Assembly (NCBI GenBank): GCA_002099365.1
Contig: MSED01000003.1
Location: forward strand, 2,418,001-2,482,000
Length of the DNA stretch: 64,000 nucleotides
Source of the DNA: Phialophora verrucosa
Taxonomy: Eukaryota; Ascomycota; Eurotiomycetes; Chaetothyriales; Herpotrichiellaceae
Direction: 5' to 3'
The position numbers were made by a program, and so were the translations under genes. Shown in pieces: positions 43,256-55,327 of the stretch (within the stretch, counting starts at the first letter, position 1; each line of letters begins with the position of its first letter). The notes beneath the pieces were generated by a model. The model was given only the letters and a program-made list of their open reading frames with translations, was not told where the DNA came from and ran no database searches.

Positions 43256-45269
43256 CTACAGCGTGTAGATGAAATCGGGCCTCTTGTCGCCCAACTTCTC
43301 AATCTCCTCCTCTGTCTTGCCTTGAATCCAAACATCTCTCTTTCCGGCGCGACGCTTCGCATTCTCTCTTCTAAGCAGGACGTGTTGCAGAATTGAACCG
43401 CCGAGGAGGAACGCGGCTTCATAGGCCAAGACCACCGCGTGGCCCGGCTTGAAGCGTGGTTTGTCTTCGGCGCGGTAGATGTTGCTGGAGACGATTCCTG
43501 GAGTAGAGGCGTCAGTGGATTTCGAGTAATTCGATGGCCGTCGAGAAGGAGGCTGAGATGCTGCTCCAAGGCTCCGGACAGCCAGGAATCGCGGCCTCCT
43601 CATCTTTGATGAATGGATTCGTGGTGCGACAGGAGGATAAGAGCGGGCTGGGTGCTGACTTACCATTCAGATTTCCCCACCCGATCACGAATCCCAACGC
43701 TATACCTCTCTTGTAGACGCCCTCGACGTTGTTGGCGGTCCAAGTAATCGTGTTCGGAATGCAAGGGTAGATTCCCATCGCGCCCAGGAAGGTGCCTGCA
43801 TATTGAACGTGCGGCGTCCCTGAGCCGAGAAGCATCGCGAAACCTATTATCCCGAAGAAGGACATGACCATGTTACAGTAGCCTAGACGGACTGTCAGCA
43901 GGAGGCCTGGAAAATGGGTCTACAGAGACACGTACCTCTTTGTCCCGTTCGATCCGCGATGAACCCGACGGTGACAGTGACGACGGCAGCAACGGCGTAA
44001 GGCGGAACGCTCAGCAGCTGGGCGTGGATCGACTTGTATCCCATTTGTTGGATGATAGTCGGGATGAACAGTGAGAAGGCGTACAGGGCACCATCACAAC
44101 CCATGTAGATAATGGCGCCGGTCAACGTCTTCCAGTCCTTGAGCGCGGCCCAGAGGTAGTCCAGCTTGAATTCTTCGTGCTCGGCGCTGGATTGCTTGTC
44201 GAGTTTCAGTCGCCGGATCACGCGGCGCCTGTCGTCTTCGCTAAGGAATTTGGCTTCGTCTGGGAAGTCATGCACCTGCGACTCTTGGTAAGAGCCGTAA
44301 TCGTAAGAATCAACCCAAGGCTACATACCATGAAGAAAGAGGCGCCGGCTACAAGGATCGTGGCGAGACCTTCAAGAATAAAGATCCACGCCCAGCCTGG
44401 TTTGCCTCCAATTCCGTCCATCTGGACGATAGCCGCCGCAAGAAGACCACCAAAGGAGCCGGCAAGTGCAGCCGCGGAGAAGAAAATCGCAGCACGGATA
44501 CCGAATTCGGAACGTTTGTACCAGCATGATAGGTAATAGTTCACACCTTGACGTCTGTCAGATGATATCCTCACCACATGGTGAACGAGACCAAGCCAAC
44601 CTACCAGGGAAAAGACCAGCTTCGGTCAAGCCAAGGAACCATCGCGAGGCCATCAATCCTTGAAAGTTGTGGACAAGGCCCATAGTAGTCATACAGATGC
44701 CTGTAGTGGGAAGACTGGTCAGTAGGGGTCACCGAGTCGATACTGCGGCTCAGTGGCACGTGGAAAGTCACCACGCGGTTGAAGCACGTCTCACTTACCC
44801 CAGAGTACCATAATTGTGGGCAAGAATATGGAAGGCTTGAAGCGTTTCAGCAAAATCTGCGTCAATGGCTCGAAAAGCGAATACGAGATGAAAAAGATCG
44901 TCAACGTGTCATTGTATTGGTTGTTGGTCAAGTTCAGGTCTTCTTGGAGGCCGTCGATTTTGGCATTGCCGATGTTCGTTCGGTCCAGGAAGGAAATGAG
45001 ATAAAGAAAGGCCAGCCACGGAATCAGTTGAAGGTCGAGTTTCCAGAGCAATGCGCGGTCCTGCAGAGTGTTAATGGCACACGTCGCGCACACAACAGCG
45101 GAATTGAGTCGTCACCCACAATTTTCTTCCGCTCTTCTTCACTTAAGCCTTCATCGGGGTCGGGGATGTCGAGTATATCGACGGGTTGTTCACCCTCGAT
45201 GTGCTTCTCATTCTCGGAGGGCACGCGAGCATCGTCCGAGTCGGAAATCTTGGGATCAGTCTTCTCCAT
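43256..45269 (-). CDS. Major facilitator transporter, Dal5/anion:cation symporter family
   Basis: This plasma-membrane symporter belongs to the fungal family of Dal5 (allantoate), Tna1 (nicotinate) and related carriers of small organic anions or vitamins. Seven exons give 508 residues: 45120-45269, 44799-45060, 44605-44700, 44329-44546, 43936-44275, 43664-43882 and 43256-43497. Each joint restores family sequence, for example KKI joined to DRALLWKLDL, LWG to ICMTTMGL and WGNLNG to IVSSNIYR. Motifs include FLYLISFLDRTNIGNAKIDGL after the acidic N-terminus, ASRWFLGLTEAGLFPG, YYLSCWYKRSEFGIRAA, VHDFPDEAKFLSEDDRR in the central loop and VGFIADRTGQR. About twelve membrane segments are visible. The substrate cannot be told from sequence. 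The start is the ATG before EKTDPKISDSDD. Confidence 0.92.
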
Positions 45270-46853
45270 GGCGATGGGTGATAAGAAGAGCGGTATGTCC
45301 TTTGATGAGATGGCAGCGACCACGCAAACTATATGGAAATATAGAGGCCTGCGGCTCGAGAAAGAGTCAAGGACAAGGTCACACACAGACGTGATGGGAT
45401 ATTTTTAATCAAGATAAACAGAGGAGACCCGCTGACCACTTGCAGTGGACGCCATGCAGCTACTTCCGGAGGCTTTATAAGTCATGTCGCCGGCAAATGG
45501 ACAGAAGACGTCAGGCTGGAGGCACATCCTGGCACGATAATGCTGTCCTTCCTCATGGGGTGTTAGCTCGGTGAAGGTCGCAACGGTGATCGGAGGCATG
45601 AGGTGGAGTGAGTGTGCATGATAGACACGCTCGTGTACTGAGCCAGCCATTGACGTCGACAGCCTTCTTGTCTCTACCAAGCTTCCCGCGCCCAAGACGC
45701 GCTAGAAGCATGCTGGAGAAGGCTTCCACTGACACTACAGGCTCGCCTCCCCCAAGGCTGGGGAGTTTCCTGGTCAGCCAAGCACATGCGGGGGTGGCCG
45801 TGGGTGCCGTGGGCCTCCGGTCAATTGCCAGAAGGAGAGTGGTTTGTGCCCATGGACGGTCAGCACACACAGCAGGTGAGACGGCCCATGCCACCAACGT
45901 TGCATTCCCGCCCACGAAATTCCATTGTCGCTTAAGCATTTAGACGGCGAAAGTCGCGAGCGGCATGTGAGATTCGTATTTCATGTGCCTGGCTGCCCGG
46001 ATGTGTGGATGGAATTCTTCGTGCGTCGCTGTGCCCAGGCTTCTATCCGTGTTCTATCGAAGTTTCGGCCGTCCTCACACATCGGCCTTCGTACGGACCA
46101 CTGCGGGCCTCGGAAATCGGCAAAGACCCCGACGTCTTGCAACATGAATCTGATCTCGAATCCAGGAGAGCTGTCCTTGTGTCAGACTACCGAAACCGCA
46201 TTTTTGCGGGTACATTTCGGCATGTGACATGAGGCCTCAAGAAGGAAATCATATCCTCGCTTGCTACCCACGACGGCCACAGCTGGACAATGCGGGCCAG
46301 CTCGCGTGGCAAAGATGCTGTCGTCGATGTTCTGGCGATGTTGTGGAAGTGCCCACGAGATTGCCTTGGCAAGTTGGGCTCACCAACTTCAACGAATAGC
46401 CTGTGCAGGGATAACCATGCAGCCGTCGGTGATTCCTGATCATAGCAGCACCGTTACTGGCGGTAGTTGGAGGGAGAACAGAATGTGTTGAGCCAACTGA
46501 CGTCTGTCACCAGCATCAAAACACGCTCCGAGATGAGAAAGGCGGCCATCAGAGGGCGTCGAATTATGGAGTGATGAAGAAGAGCTCAGGTCAAGTCAGT
46601 TGCCGTTGCCGATGTTGATATGGCAAGCACAACAGTGACGGTGATGGTGCCGCTGTGACCAAGTGTCTGCTCTTTCCTCACATCTCCGTCACCAGCGCAA
46701 CATCTTTCACATCTTGCCGCTTCACTCTCCAACATCCTCGACTCATCTGCGCTCACATGCTGTTTCTCGCTTCATCCTGTCGTGCTTTATCCCTTTGCCT
46801 CTTCATTTCTTCATGTGCATCATCTTCTCTCCCCATCTCACCCACTGCTCATC
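45270..46853. other. Intergenic, divergent promoters
   Basis: Promoters of the transporter and of the RRM-like gene lie here. Several short frames (up to 128 codons near 45.6-45.9 kb) overlap in opposite directions and show no family features. A pyrimidine-rich leader (46670-46850) precedes the next start. Confidence 0.5.
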
Positions 46854-49366
46854 ATGACTTCAAAGATGAGTGAGCGGCTGTTCAGATATCCTCCCATGGA
46901 GCGCCAGGATCTCAACCAGTCTCAACTGGGCAGCTTCAAGTTCACCCCGGTTGACCCCGTGGACCTCAAATCCCTCACGCGGTCGGCGAACCAGTTCCTT
47001 GAGCAGCAGCTTTTCCAGAGACAGAGACTTTCTTCTTCAACAGGGGCTTTTCAAGACAATGCCAGCACTCTGTCCTCTGAAAGAACCCCGCGGCAGCCAA
47101 AACAATCTGCAACCGATACCGACTTCTTCAACAAACACATCAAGCCTGATATCGGGGAGTCTCGTCTGCGATTGGGGACTGCAGCCCTTCGATCCGCTAT
47201 CGACGGAGCCAGCCCAGCGAAGAAAACGTCATTCATCCAGGACCAGCAGGAGCCTGAGTACTCAGCGATCTATCATCACCCGAGCAGCTCCATCAACGTG
47301 AGTGCCCTGTTGCGGTTGTGGCATGCGTCTGGCTGACAATATGCCTGGGCTCAACAGGTGGCCTGTCCTCAGCTCTCGGCTGCTGCGATGAATCCAACAG
47401 CTGCCACTTTCTTGCCAGCGGCCGCTGTCCTCAGCCCTGGCGGTTCTGAGTCTGTTTCGATCAGCGAGACCTTGTGCAATGCACTCGCGAATGAGCAGCG
47501 TGCCCATAACATCACAAAGACAACCCTGGCGCAACACATCACCCGGTGCGTTGAGTTGGAGGACCGATTGAGGAGGAGCAAACAACAAATTGCAAGTATG
47601 ACCGTCACAATCAAGAGTCTGGGTGCCATCATCAAACACAACGCTAGCAAGCAAGCATCTGTGCAGGATGAGTCGCATAACACAGTGGAATATTCTGAGG
47701 ACGCCGAAGAGGCTGCTTTGAGGGATTTCTATCGTGAATATAATAGGCTCAGCGAAGCGGAAAAGAAGAGGACGGAAGAGAAGCGGAAAGAGCTCGACAA
47801 CAAAGCCCCACGTCAGGGCAATGATCTGATCAAGCAGGAGACGGTCGTCGACGATGCCCAACTGTACAACCTCGACCTGCTTGCGAAACCAGGCACTGGC
47901 GATTCTGCCGAATCAATCTTGCGCCGGACTCTTCGCAAACACTTCTCCCTCGACAACAGTCCAGATGACGGCAAAGCTCTCGAAACTCCTTCCCATGCAC
48001 GTGGCAAACACAACAGGCTGATTGATATTTCCCCTGAATCAGCCGCTGGTGGTAAGGACAACATTTGTGCAAAAGGACACATCCCAGTGAACAACAGCAA
48101 CGGAAGCGTCATTCAGACCGAAATCCAGCTTCAGGTGAGTGAGCAGAGCTAGTCGTTAGATTGATCAGCTCTGACAATGGGCAGACTGCAGCGGCTGCTA
48201 CGGTTAACTCGGTAACCGTCACTCGTTGTGTCTGTCACCAGGCGCATACCACTGACTGTCCCTTAGAGCAATGAAGTTGTTGCCAAGTGCGGTCACCAGA
48301 CTGTTATTGTCTCCCTGGGGGATAAGGTTCGTTCGCTCCTTCCTAAACCTTGCTTGCTTGCTTGCATGCGCGTCCTTACCCAAATATACAGTCGAACGGT
48401 GCCGATCTCAACATGGAGCACATTAAGAAGCTTGAGGCACTGCGCCCCAGCGATGACACAGTGAAGCCTGCACAAGATGAGGAGTACGGCAGACTCAGTC
48501 CGATCTCCTCTGCAAATGATGAAGATGGACAATCGACTACTTCTGCAGTTGTTTATCCCACCAGCCAACCCAGAAAAGAACGCATCACTCTCAAGATCGG
48601 CAGCAACCTCTACGGAGAACCAAAATGGCTGGTCAACAAAGATTACCCAATCTTCGAGACTGAGGAGGAGAAGTTCGAAGCAGTCGGCGGCAATGGTCCT
48701 GCCTTCCAACGGAATAGCCCCTTTCTGAACCATCCTGTTCGCTACCTGCCTGAGGATGCAGCTAGCACCATCGACGCGTATCGCACCGTAATGATTGATG
48801 ACATTCCATGCGGAAGTACTATGACAGATGTCCTCAGTATCGTCAAGGGTGGATCTGTGGAGTCAATACAGTTGTTCCCACCCATTGGCAATGCGACCTC
48901 TTTCATGACAGCTCGAGTCGTGTTCGTATTCGAACGGTCTGCGCACAACATGATTAAGCACCAAGAGGCCAAGTCCAGACAGGATGCCGATGCAAAGCGA
49001 TTCAAGATCAAAGATGTCGCTGTTCACTGCTGGATGCCCACCGACCCGACATATCCACGAAACTACGAAGTCGATCGCGAGATCTTTGGCAACAACCAAG
49101 CTAGTCGAATCATTTTCGTTGATAAAGTTGACGAGTACGTCTACAACGCGCTGCCGTACAAGATCAAGTCTCCCTACGACCAGCATGTAGTTGAGTACAG
49201 CTACGCTGCGGATGGCTGTGCTTCAATCGAATTCAGCGACATCAAGAGCGCTATCAAGGTGAAGGCCATGCTGGAGAAAGAGCGATGTTTGTGGCCTGCC
49301 CAAGTGCAATACGCTGAGGACTACACCTGCGTTCCTTATGTCCATGGCGAGCCAATGGGTGCTTGA
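46854..49366 (+). CDS. Uncharacterised protein with two RRM-like domains
   Basis: I do not recognise a named family. Five exons, 46854-47297, 47358-48134, 48185-48211, 48267-48326 and 48392-49366, encode 760 residues, and all four introns fall between codons (phase 0). Exon 3 is 27 bases and exon 4 is 60. The N-terminal third is polar; residues about 180-250 look like a coiled coil (NALANEQRAHNITKTTLAQ, RLRRSKQQIASM). After a charged, disordered centre, two RRM-like folds appear. The first, near 565, has strand RTVMIDDIP, helix MTDVLSIVKGG, strand SVESIQLF and ARVVFVFE. The second, near 674, has SRIIFVDKV and GCASIEFSDIKSAIKVKAML. Aromatic RNP residues are weak, so RNA binding is only a suggestion. 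There is no signal peptide. The structure is well supported by splice signals; the function is open. Confidence 0.8.
48351..48365. repeat. TTGC tetranucleotide run in an intron
   Basis: A short tandem TTGC run lies in the fourth intron of the RRM-like gene. Confidence 0.6.
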
Positions 49367-49959
49367 GGGGGGACTCAGTACGGAGAGAGTGCGCCGGCAA
49401 GGGATGGCACGCGGGCACGGATTAAAGTCTATTAGGCCAACACAAATTACTGGATGGCTATACATTGGACCCTTGCACTTGGCAACGTGCTATCACATCA
49501 GATAGTAGAGCTGAAAAAGGCGTGCCCGAAGTGTTGACGTCCGCAATGGTCGTTGTGGTTCCCGATGGTCCCCGTATCCCACTTCTTTTAACCATGCGCT
49601 CGACTTGGCACTTTTCTTTGAACCGCTAGATGCCTATGGTACCTCCCGTTAACATCCACCGGCTAGCTAGATGGGCTTGACCAAATCCATCCCCTTTTCT
49701 CTCCACCCCGTCCGAGGCTGCATGACGCAGCCCGGGTCCGACTCGATTGTGGATCGCCACAGATCACGACCACCGGTCACGGTGCGTGCTTAGAGGATTT
49801 TGAATTCCAGATGCTTCGGGCGGATACTTATCAGGGTCATCAGGTCGCCCAATGGCCCCATCTCAGAGTACTTGATCAGTCGTGGCGTCTGGTCATCAGC
49901 GAACGCGCCCAGTGGCAGACTAATCGCCAGCCAAACGGTCTCCATTCCTCCACTATTGC
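49367..49959. other. Intergenic between convergent genes
   Basis: The 3' UTRs of the RRM-like gene and HEL2 lie here; no other feature is visible. Confidence 0.6.
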
Positions 49960-52492
49960 TTATCCGAAGTGGAACAAGGTCTCTCCCTTCTTTCCCTTCT
50001 TCCCCCTTTTCTTCCCGGCGGTGTCTCCATCTCCATCACCAGTGCCGGGTCTTGTATTGTCTGCCGCCGCCGCCGCCACAGCCGCCTGGGCCTGCGCCGG
50101 TGTGGGAGTTGTGCCACCGTTGCTCCAGGGATTGACGGGAGTGGCTGTTCCCGACCCAGAAGGCGAGGCGAGCCATTTCACCGAGCCCCGAGTGTTGAAG
50201 CCGACCATCATGGTATTCGGTTTTGGCGCCGCAGGGAGAGAAGGGAAAGCATCTTCCGTCGCGCGGGGTGGAGCCGATTGACGCGAATTGGTCTTCTGGC
50301 GGAGCGTAGATGCCGTTGTAGGTGGCGGGCGGTATGATGTGGCGCTCATGTTGATATTCGAGGTCGTGGGAGCAGAAGTGTTGCCCCACGCTGGAGGGAT
50401 TGACGCGGCAGAAGCACGAGAAGAGCCGTTGTTAGCAGCTGACAGCGCAGGAAAGGGATCCCGTATTCTGCCAGTGGGTATCGAGTTCCCCCAGGAGTCT
50501 TGTCTTGCCACCGCTGAGCGAGATGACTGAGCTGTGCTCTTCTTGAGTGTCAGCACTCGACGACCGCTACTGCTCGCGCTTGACACTCCCGGTAACGTGC
50601 CGCTGGGGCCGGGCAGGCTAGGGTAATCTTCGTTGATACTTCGCCAGTTGTTCCACGCCTCAAGCAAAGATCGCTGCTTCGTTTCATCCTCGTACAAGTC
50701 TGCCAATTCACGGATCAGCTTCCCCAACTCTGAACTGGGGCAATCAAAGAGGGAGAAGAACGCGTCAATCAATTCATTTGCAGAGCTAGTGCCGCTTCGA
50801 TAAGCCGAGACGTGAGTGCGGAATTGCGACAGTTTCGTTCTGTCGTTTTTGAGAAGCGATGTGGCACGTTCGGTTACTGCCTGGTGCCGCAGTGTCCTGA
50901 CTTGCTCTTGCGGCGTCATATTCGCTAGGGATGTTGATCTCTCCTCGAGGGAGAGGTTCTGGACCGTGGGAAGTGATGGTGCTGGCTGTGGTGATGCCGG
51001 CTGGGGGCGGGCCGCGGGTACAGACTGAGTGAGTTGTCCTCCGAAAGTCCTTCCTGAGACGGATTGGGAACTTTGAATCGCGAGTTGACGTTGAAAAGCC
51101 AGCTCAGCTCGCCCAAGAGGCTGCGCACTGGAGAGTGGTAGTGGCTCAGCGTTCGGGTCTCTACCCCTTCCACTACCACGATTGCCTCGCTCTCGCTCTC
51201 TTCGTGGAGGCTGATAGGTTTCGCGGAGGTTGAACCCTGAAAGATTGACCAGACGTGCGTCTCTGCGGGCATCTTTCGACAGCCCGTTTGGGTGTTCGGA
51301 GAGTTGATGTGCTTTCAGGTCCATTTCGGACTCAAAAACGTTCGTCTTGTTGGCTTGACATTCCGCATCCAAGCAAACAAAGTGCTCTGCTGCAAAATGC
51401 TTCTCCAGTTCTTGGTAGTTCAGGTAGTACTGGGGATTCCTGCCGCCATTTCTCCTGTCACAAATGTGACATCTTTCGTGCTTCTCTCGGCAATGGTTAT
51501 AGAGCTCGTCATCTCCATAAAATCGCTGCTTACAGAAGCCGCATTCGGGATGTCCCTTGAAGCCAGACTGGTCCACTGCCCCCGGGTTGTCGTCTCCGAA
51601 CTTCTCATGTTTCCGCAATTCGCCAAATGTGAACAACTCATGCTCGTGGGTGAAGACTTTCTTGTTCCTTGTGCATAGATCACACATCATCTTCCCGTGT
51701 TTGCTTCTGACGTGGCGATGTAGGTCGGGCCAGCCGAGACACGCAACATCACAGTCCTTGTCTGGGCAGTTGTACCGGAGTAGCAGAACCGTATCTTCCA
51801 AGATGACATCTTTTTCGTACTTGATCCCGAGATTATCGTCGATCTTCACAAACTCATTGTCCTCCCAGTCCTCGTATCGTTTCTCGGCGTTGTCGGTGAA
51901 GATCACGAAGGGTGCCTCTGTCTGCGATCTAGTCAGTCTGTTGCTCGCGAAAATTAGTTACAGGGTTACCCACCCGGCAGTGAGCACATGCTCGTGTCTT
52001 GTAGAGTGCCCTCAATCTTAAAGAACAAATGTGGCAAGTCTGGTGGTTGCAGGGAGCCACAGATAGATGTTCAATGGGACTGGCACAGATGAAGCAGACT
52101 TCCTGTTCTTCGGACACCGAAACTTCGGTCTGTGGGACGTTCTGCAGTGCTTGAGGGTCTTTCGAGTCGCCTTCAGTTTTCGAGGCAGCTCCGGTCAGGC
52201 GAGCACCGAAGCCGCCCCCAGGTGGTCTTCCCGAGCTGGCGTCTGCGGCGGATTGAGGTGAAAATGTGGTGGGTGGAGAGGTGTCGTCTCGTCCATGTCC
52301 TTGCCCTCGCCCTCGCCCTCTTCCTCTTCCTGTGCCTCGTCCTCCTCTCAAGCCGCTACCCGGACCGCCGTTGCCAGAGGAGTCTCGGTCGAACGATCCG
52401 CTGCGATTGTGGAGGTGCGATCGATTGCCCCGGCCTCGAATTCCGCCGCGAGGCGTCGATGATATTTCAGTGGCGGGTGCTGTGTCTGCCAT
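49960..52492 (-). CDS. HEL2: RING-type E3 ubiquitin ligase Hel2 (ZNF598 orthologue)
   Basis: Hel2 senses collided ribosomes and ubiquitinates small-subunit proteins to start ribosome-associated quality control. Exon 1 is 51974-52492 and exon 2 is 49960-51921; the joint gives CAHCR followed by TEAPFVIFTDN, as in the family, for 826 residues. The N-terminus (about 15-75) is rich in RGG/RGRG repeats. A C3HC4 RING spans about 131-173: CFICASP, CNHQTCHIC and CAHC. Zinc fingers follow in the known order between 195 and 390: CPDKDCDVACLGWPDLHRHVRSKH, MMCDLC, HPECGFCKQRFYGDDELYNHCREKH, CHICDR, and a final HFAAEHFVCLDAEC unit. The C-terminal half is low complexity with short helical blocks and ends in a lysine-rich GKKRGKKGKKGE stretch. 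The start is the ATG in CAACATGGCAGAC. The call is secure. Confidence 0.95.
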
Positions 52493-53230
52493 GTTGATGT
52501 GTGCAAGATAGATCCCTGTGGTGGGTATTGTGGGGTGTTGGGGTTGTGGTAGACTTGTGGACAATAATTCATGGGTTAATTAAGTTTCAACAACTGCTTC
52601 AGCGCAATGGAGGAATGGTGGGGCAAATAAATGCTAATCATGACTTGCAGCAGCGTGGGAGCCAAATTCAGGAACCGGCAAATGAGCTGTGAGTGTCGGA
52701 CCACTCCACTCTCTGGATTTCTTCCAGATTCCCTTCTGGGAGGGAGGCCGTTTACAATGTACGTATGGCACCTTCGGAATCATTACATATCCGAGGCGAG
52801 TGAGTCATTTCGTGCTCGTCTGTAGACTGCAATCGAGAAGGGCGGAAAAAGCAGCAACTGTTGTCCGCCTTCTCATCCAACTTTAGTCAGCAAGGCTGCC
52901 GCTCCTGACCTCAACCTCAGAAACTGGCTCTTGGATGGATGATGCTATCCTGATATCTCCGTGTCCAATATTCGTGGTAACCTGCCCGTCGTCAAAAATG
53001 TCAGACCATGTCCTCAGATTCATGCGAGCAGAAGGAGAGCTCGTCTCGATGTTGTTTTGGCCCAACTCCCGTCTCTACAGCGCCTGTTGCGGATAACGCC
53101 AACCTCACGTCGCAGCACATGTCGCTAAAGAGCTTGTTAAGCACTGATGGAGCACAGAGAAGGCAACGTTGCTCCGACAAGACAAGTTCGGCGTCGGCCG
53201 CTGCCCAGCAGCCCAAGGCCACCGGGAGAT
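52493..53230. other. Intergenic: HEL2 promoter and SWIB-gene 3' region
   Basis: Both neighbours are on the minus strand. Short frames here show no known protein. Confidence 0.55.
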
Positions 53231-54253
53231 TCATTCGTCCGGGTTGTAAACTTGTTGGGAGATCAACTTGGTCATGGTGAACATATGGACCTTATCTTGC
53301 TTGAAGACCTCTCGCATCCGGGCATCGCAAATGATAAAGCGCTTGTCGCTCGGGTCTTGCAGGTCGTTGGCCTTGATGTAGGCCCAGATCCGCTTGGTGA
53401 TCTGAGGTCTCGACATCTGCTCGATCTTAGTGACGGCTACACAAATCGAGCGGGAGTCATTACCTGGGTCTCGCCATCAAAGAGATTGGAGAGTGCTGGG
53501 GACAGGTTGAGCGGTTTCTAAGTTTGTCAGAGGACCATTCCAGTATAGAGACCCATGCAACATACATGGAAGCCTGTGTCCCGCTTTGGCTTGACCTCTT
53601 TCTCCTCTCCATCGATCTCCGAATCATCCGACGCCGTTATGCGATCCTTCTTGGGCTTCTTTTTTTTCTTGGCAGGAGCCGATTTTCGACTGGCGCCACC
53701 TCGCGTTGGTCGTGCCCTCTTATCCTCCTCAGCTTGCAGCTTGGCTGCAAATGCGGCATCAGCGTCGACTGTGGTCTTCTGCTTCTTCTTTGGTGGCGGT
53801 GTGTCTGCTACATCCGAGATCTCGTCGCTCTCTGCCTCGCGCTTGGCAGGGGAGCTCTCGGATGAATGATGGGCACCATTGGTCTGAGGGGTTGGCTCCG
53901 TGGGTTCCGCTGCCTCGACTGACGGTACCACGGTAGTCTCGCCAGCTCGCTTCGCGTTTGCAATGTCAAACCGTTCGCCGATCAAAGACTTGATAGCATT
54001 CTGTTGCCATGAGTCAATAATCCCTCGTCTCAAGCGAGACCAACTCCTGGCACGCACCTTCTGCGGAGTAATGTCATACTCCACTTGATCTTGTATGCCT
54101 TGACGGATGCTCTTGATCGTGATCGTGGTGAGGTCAGCGTTCTCGAGGATTGAATCTATGATTGTAACATAGCGTGCGTGGACTTCGGGAGGCACTGCGA
54201 AGAGTCAATGAAACGCAATCGAGCGTTCCAGTGGCGGCAGACTTACATGACAT
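53231..54253 (-). CDS. DEK_C and SWIB/MDM2-domain protein (Uaf30/Tri1-like)
   Basis: Four exons, 54247-54253, 53566-54194, 53464-53517 and 53231-53416, encode 291 residues. The first exon is just seven bases (ATG TCA T, then GTAAGT); splicing gives MSLPPEVHARYVTIIDSIL. Residues 1-60 are a DEK C-terminal-type helical domain (ADLTTITIKSIRQGIQ). The middle is disordered and lysine-rich, with likely nuclear-localisation stretches (PPPKKKQK, PAKKKKKPKK). The SWIB domain starts about residue 211: GFHKPLNLSPALSNLFDGETQ across a joint, then SRPQITKRIWAYIKANDLQDP, RFIICDARMREVFKQDKVHMFTM. This DEK_C plus SWIB layout matches yeast Uaf30, a subunit of the RNA polymerase I upstream activating factor, and its paralogue Tri1. 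The two cannot be separated here. A nuclear, chromatin-linked role is likely. Confidence 0.9.
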
Positions 54254-55327
54254 GGTGATTGGGGTTCCTCAACGGAAGAGAGAAACTAGAAACAGAAGGA
54301 ACAGCCAAAGAGAGAGGCGAATGAGTCGGGCCACTGTGAGAGACAAGTCATGCGCCCATCTACATCCTCCGCCTCCCGCACAGCGACTAGTGACGGGCTT
54401 GGGCTGAGTAGCGAAGGTGTGCAGTGATCGAGTCAACCCCAGGCGAGTCGCACACCGCGCAACTGAGTCACGGATATAGAGCGAGCCAATGCGACGGGCT
54501 GGCCAGAAATCCTCGCTGCTGGAAGATGTTTCGGTGGTGGACTCGAGTCGTGTCGAGAGTAAACTGCGGATGGTGAAGATGCGGGATCGTCTCCAACATG
54601 AATGACTAAGCTCCGCGCTGCTCGGAGCTCACGTGCGGCTCACCCAGACCGCGCCGCTTTTATACCTGCCCATATCGTCACTCACCCTCCTCCTTACATC
54701 TTCTCACCTTCCACCCACCTCGCACTCACCCTTCACTCACCATCGTCTTGCACTCACCATCGTCTTGAACGGACCCGTTTCTTCTGCAGCTCCTGTCTCT
54801 ACGCCCTCCACTTGACCAGGATCTAAAATTAGCGGGCGGTCAATACGATCTAGTTCTGGGTCCGGCTCGCGGGAATCAGGACCTCGCTCCGAAATGCATC
54901 TTAAAGTCCCCCTTCTCGCGTCCATGGAGTACAAAATGGAGCCGAGTCCGGCTCCCAGCCCGTGAACTGTGACATTCTCTTTCGAACATCTCCATCGGCG
55001 TCGCCATTGCCATCGCCATCTCCAGCTGCGACCGGCCCTCCCGTTGTTGTTTTTGGATCGCCGGTACCTTCGAGGTCCTCGATCCTTCCTTGCGCCGCCA
55101 TGATGGGCGGGCAGACCGATACCACGGACGACCTGTGGGCTCGAGCGAGGGCCAACGGATACTAACAGGGGGGGGGCAGACCGAAGTTGACGAGGTCCGT
55201 GGCGGGGAGAAGTACGTCCCAAGATAAAGAAGGATCACGATCGAACTCTACGCCGATACGTCCAGTAAGGATCTATCGCCCCTGTCTCCTCGTACCATAG
55301 AGGGTGAGCCCTGACATCTAGATCTAG
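54254..55327. other. Intergenic, edge between core and accessory region
   Basis: The first 300 bases are the promoter of the SWIB gene. A small inverted repeat (GCTCCG..CGGAGC, 54609-54627) and a 17-base direct duplication (near 54731-54768) follow, and a G-run of about nine lies near 55168. Frames on both strands at 54.7-55.2 kb look non-coding. The left limit of the decayed element described below should lie in this stretch, but I could not find its ends. Confidence 0.45.
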
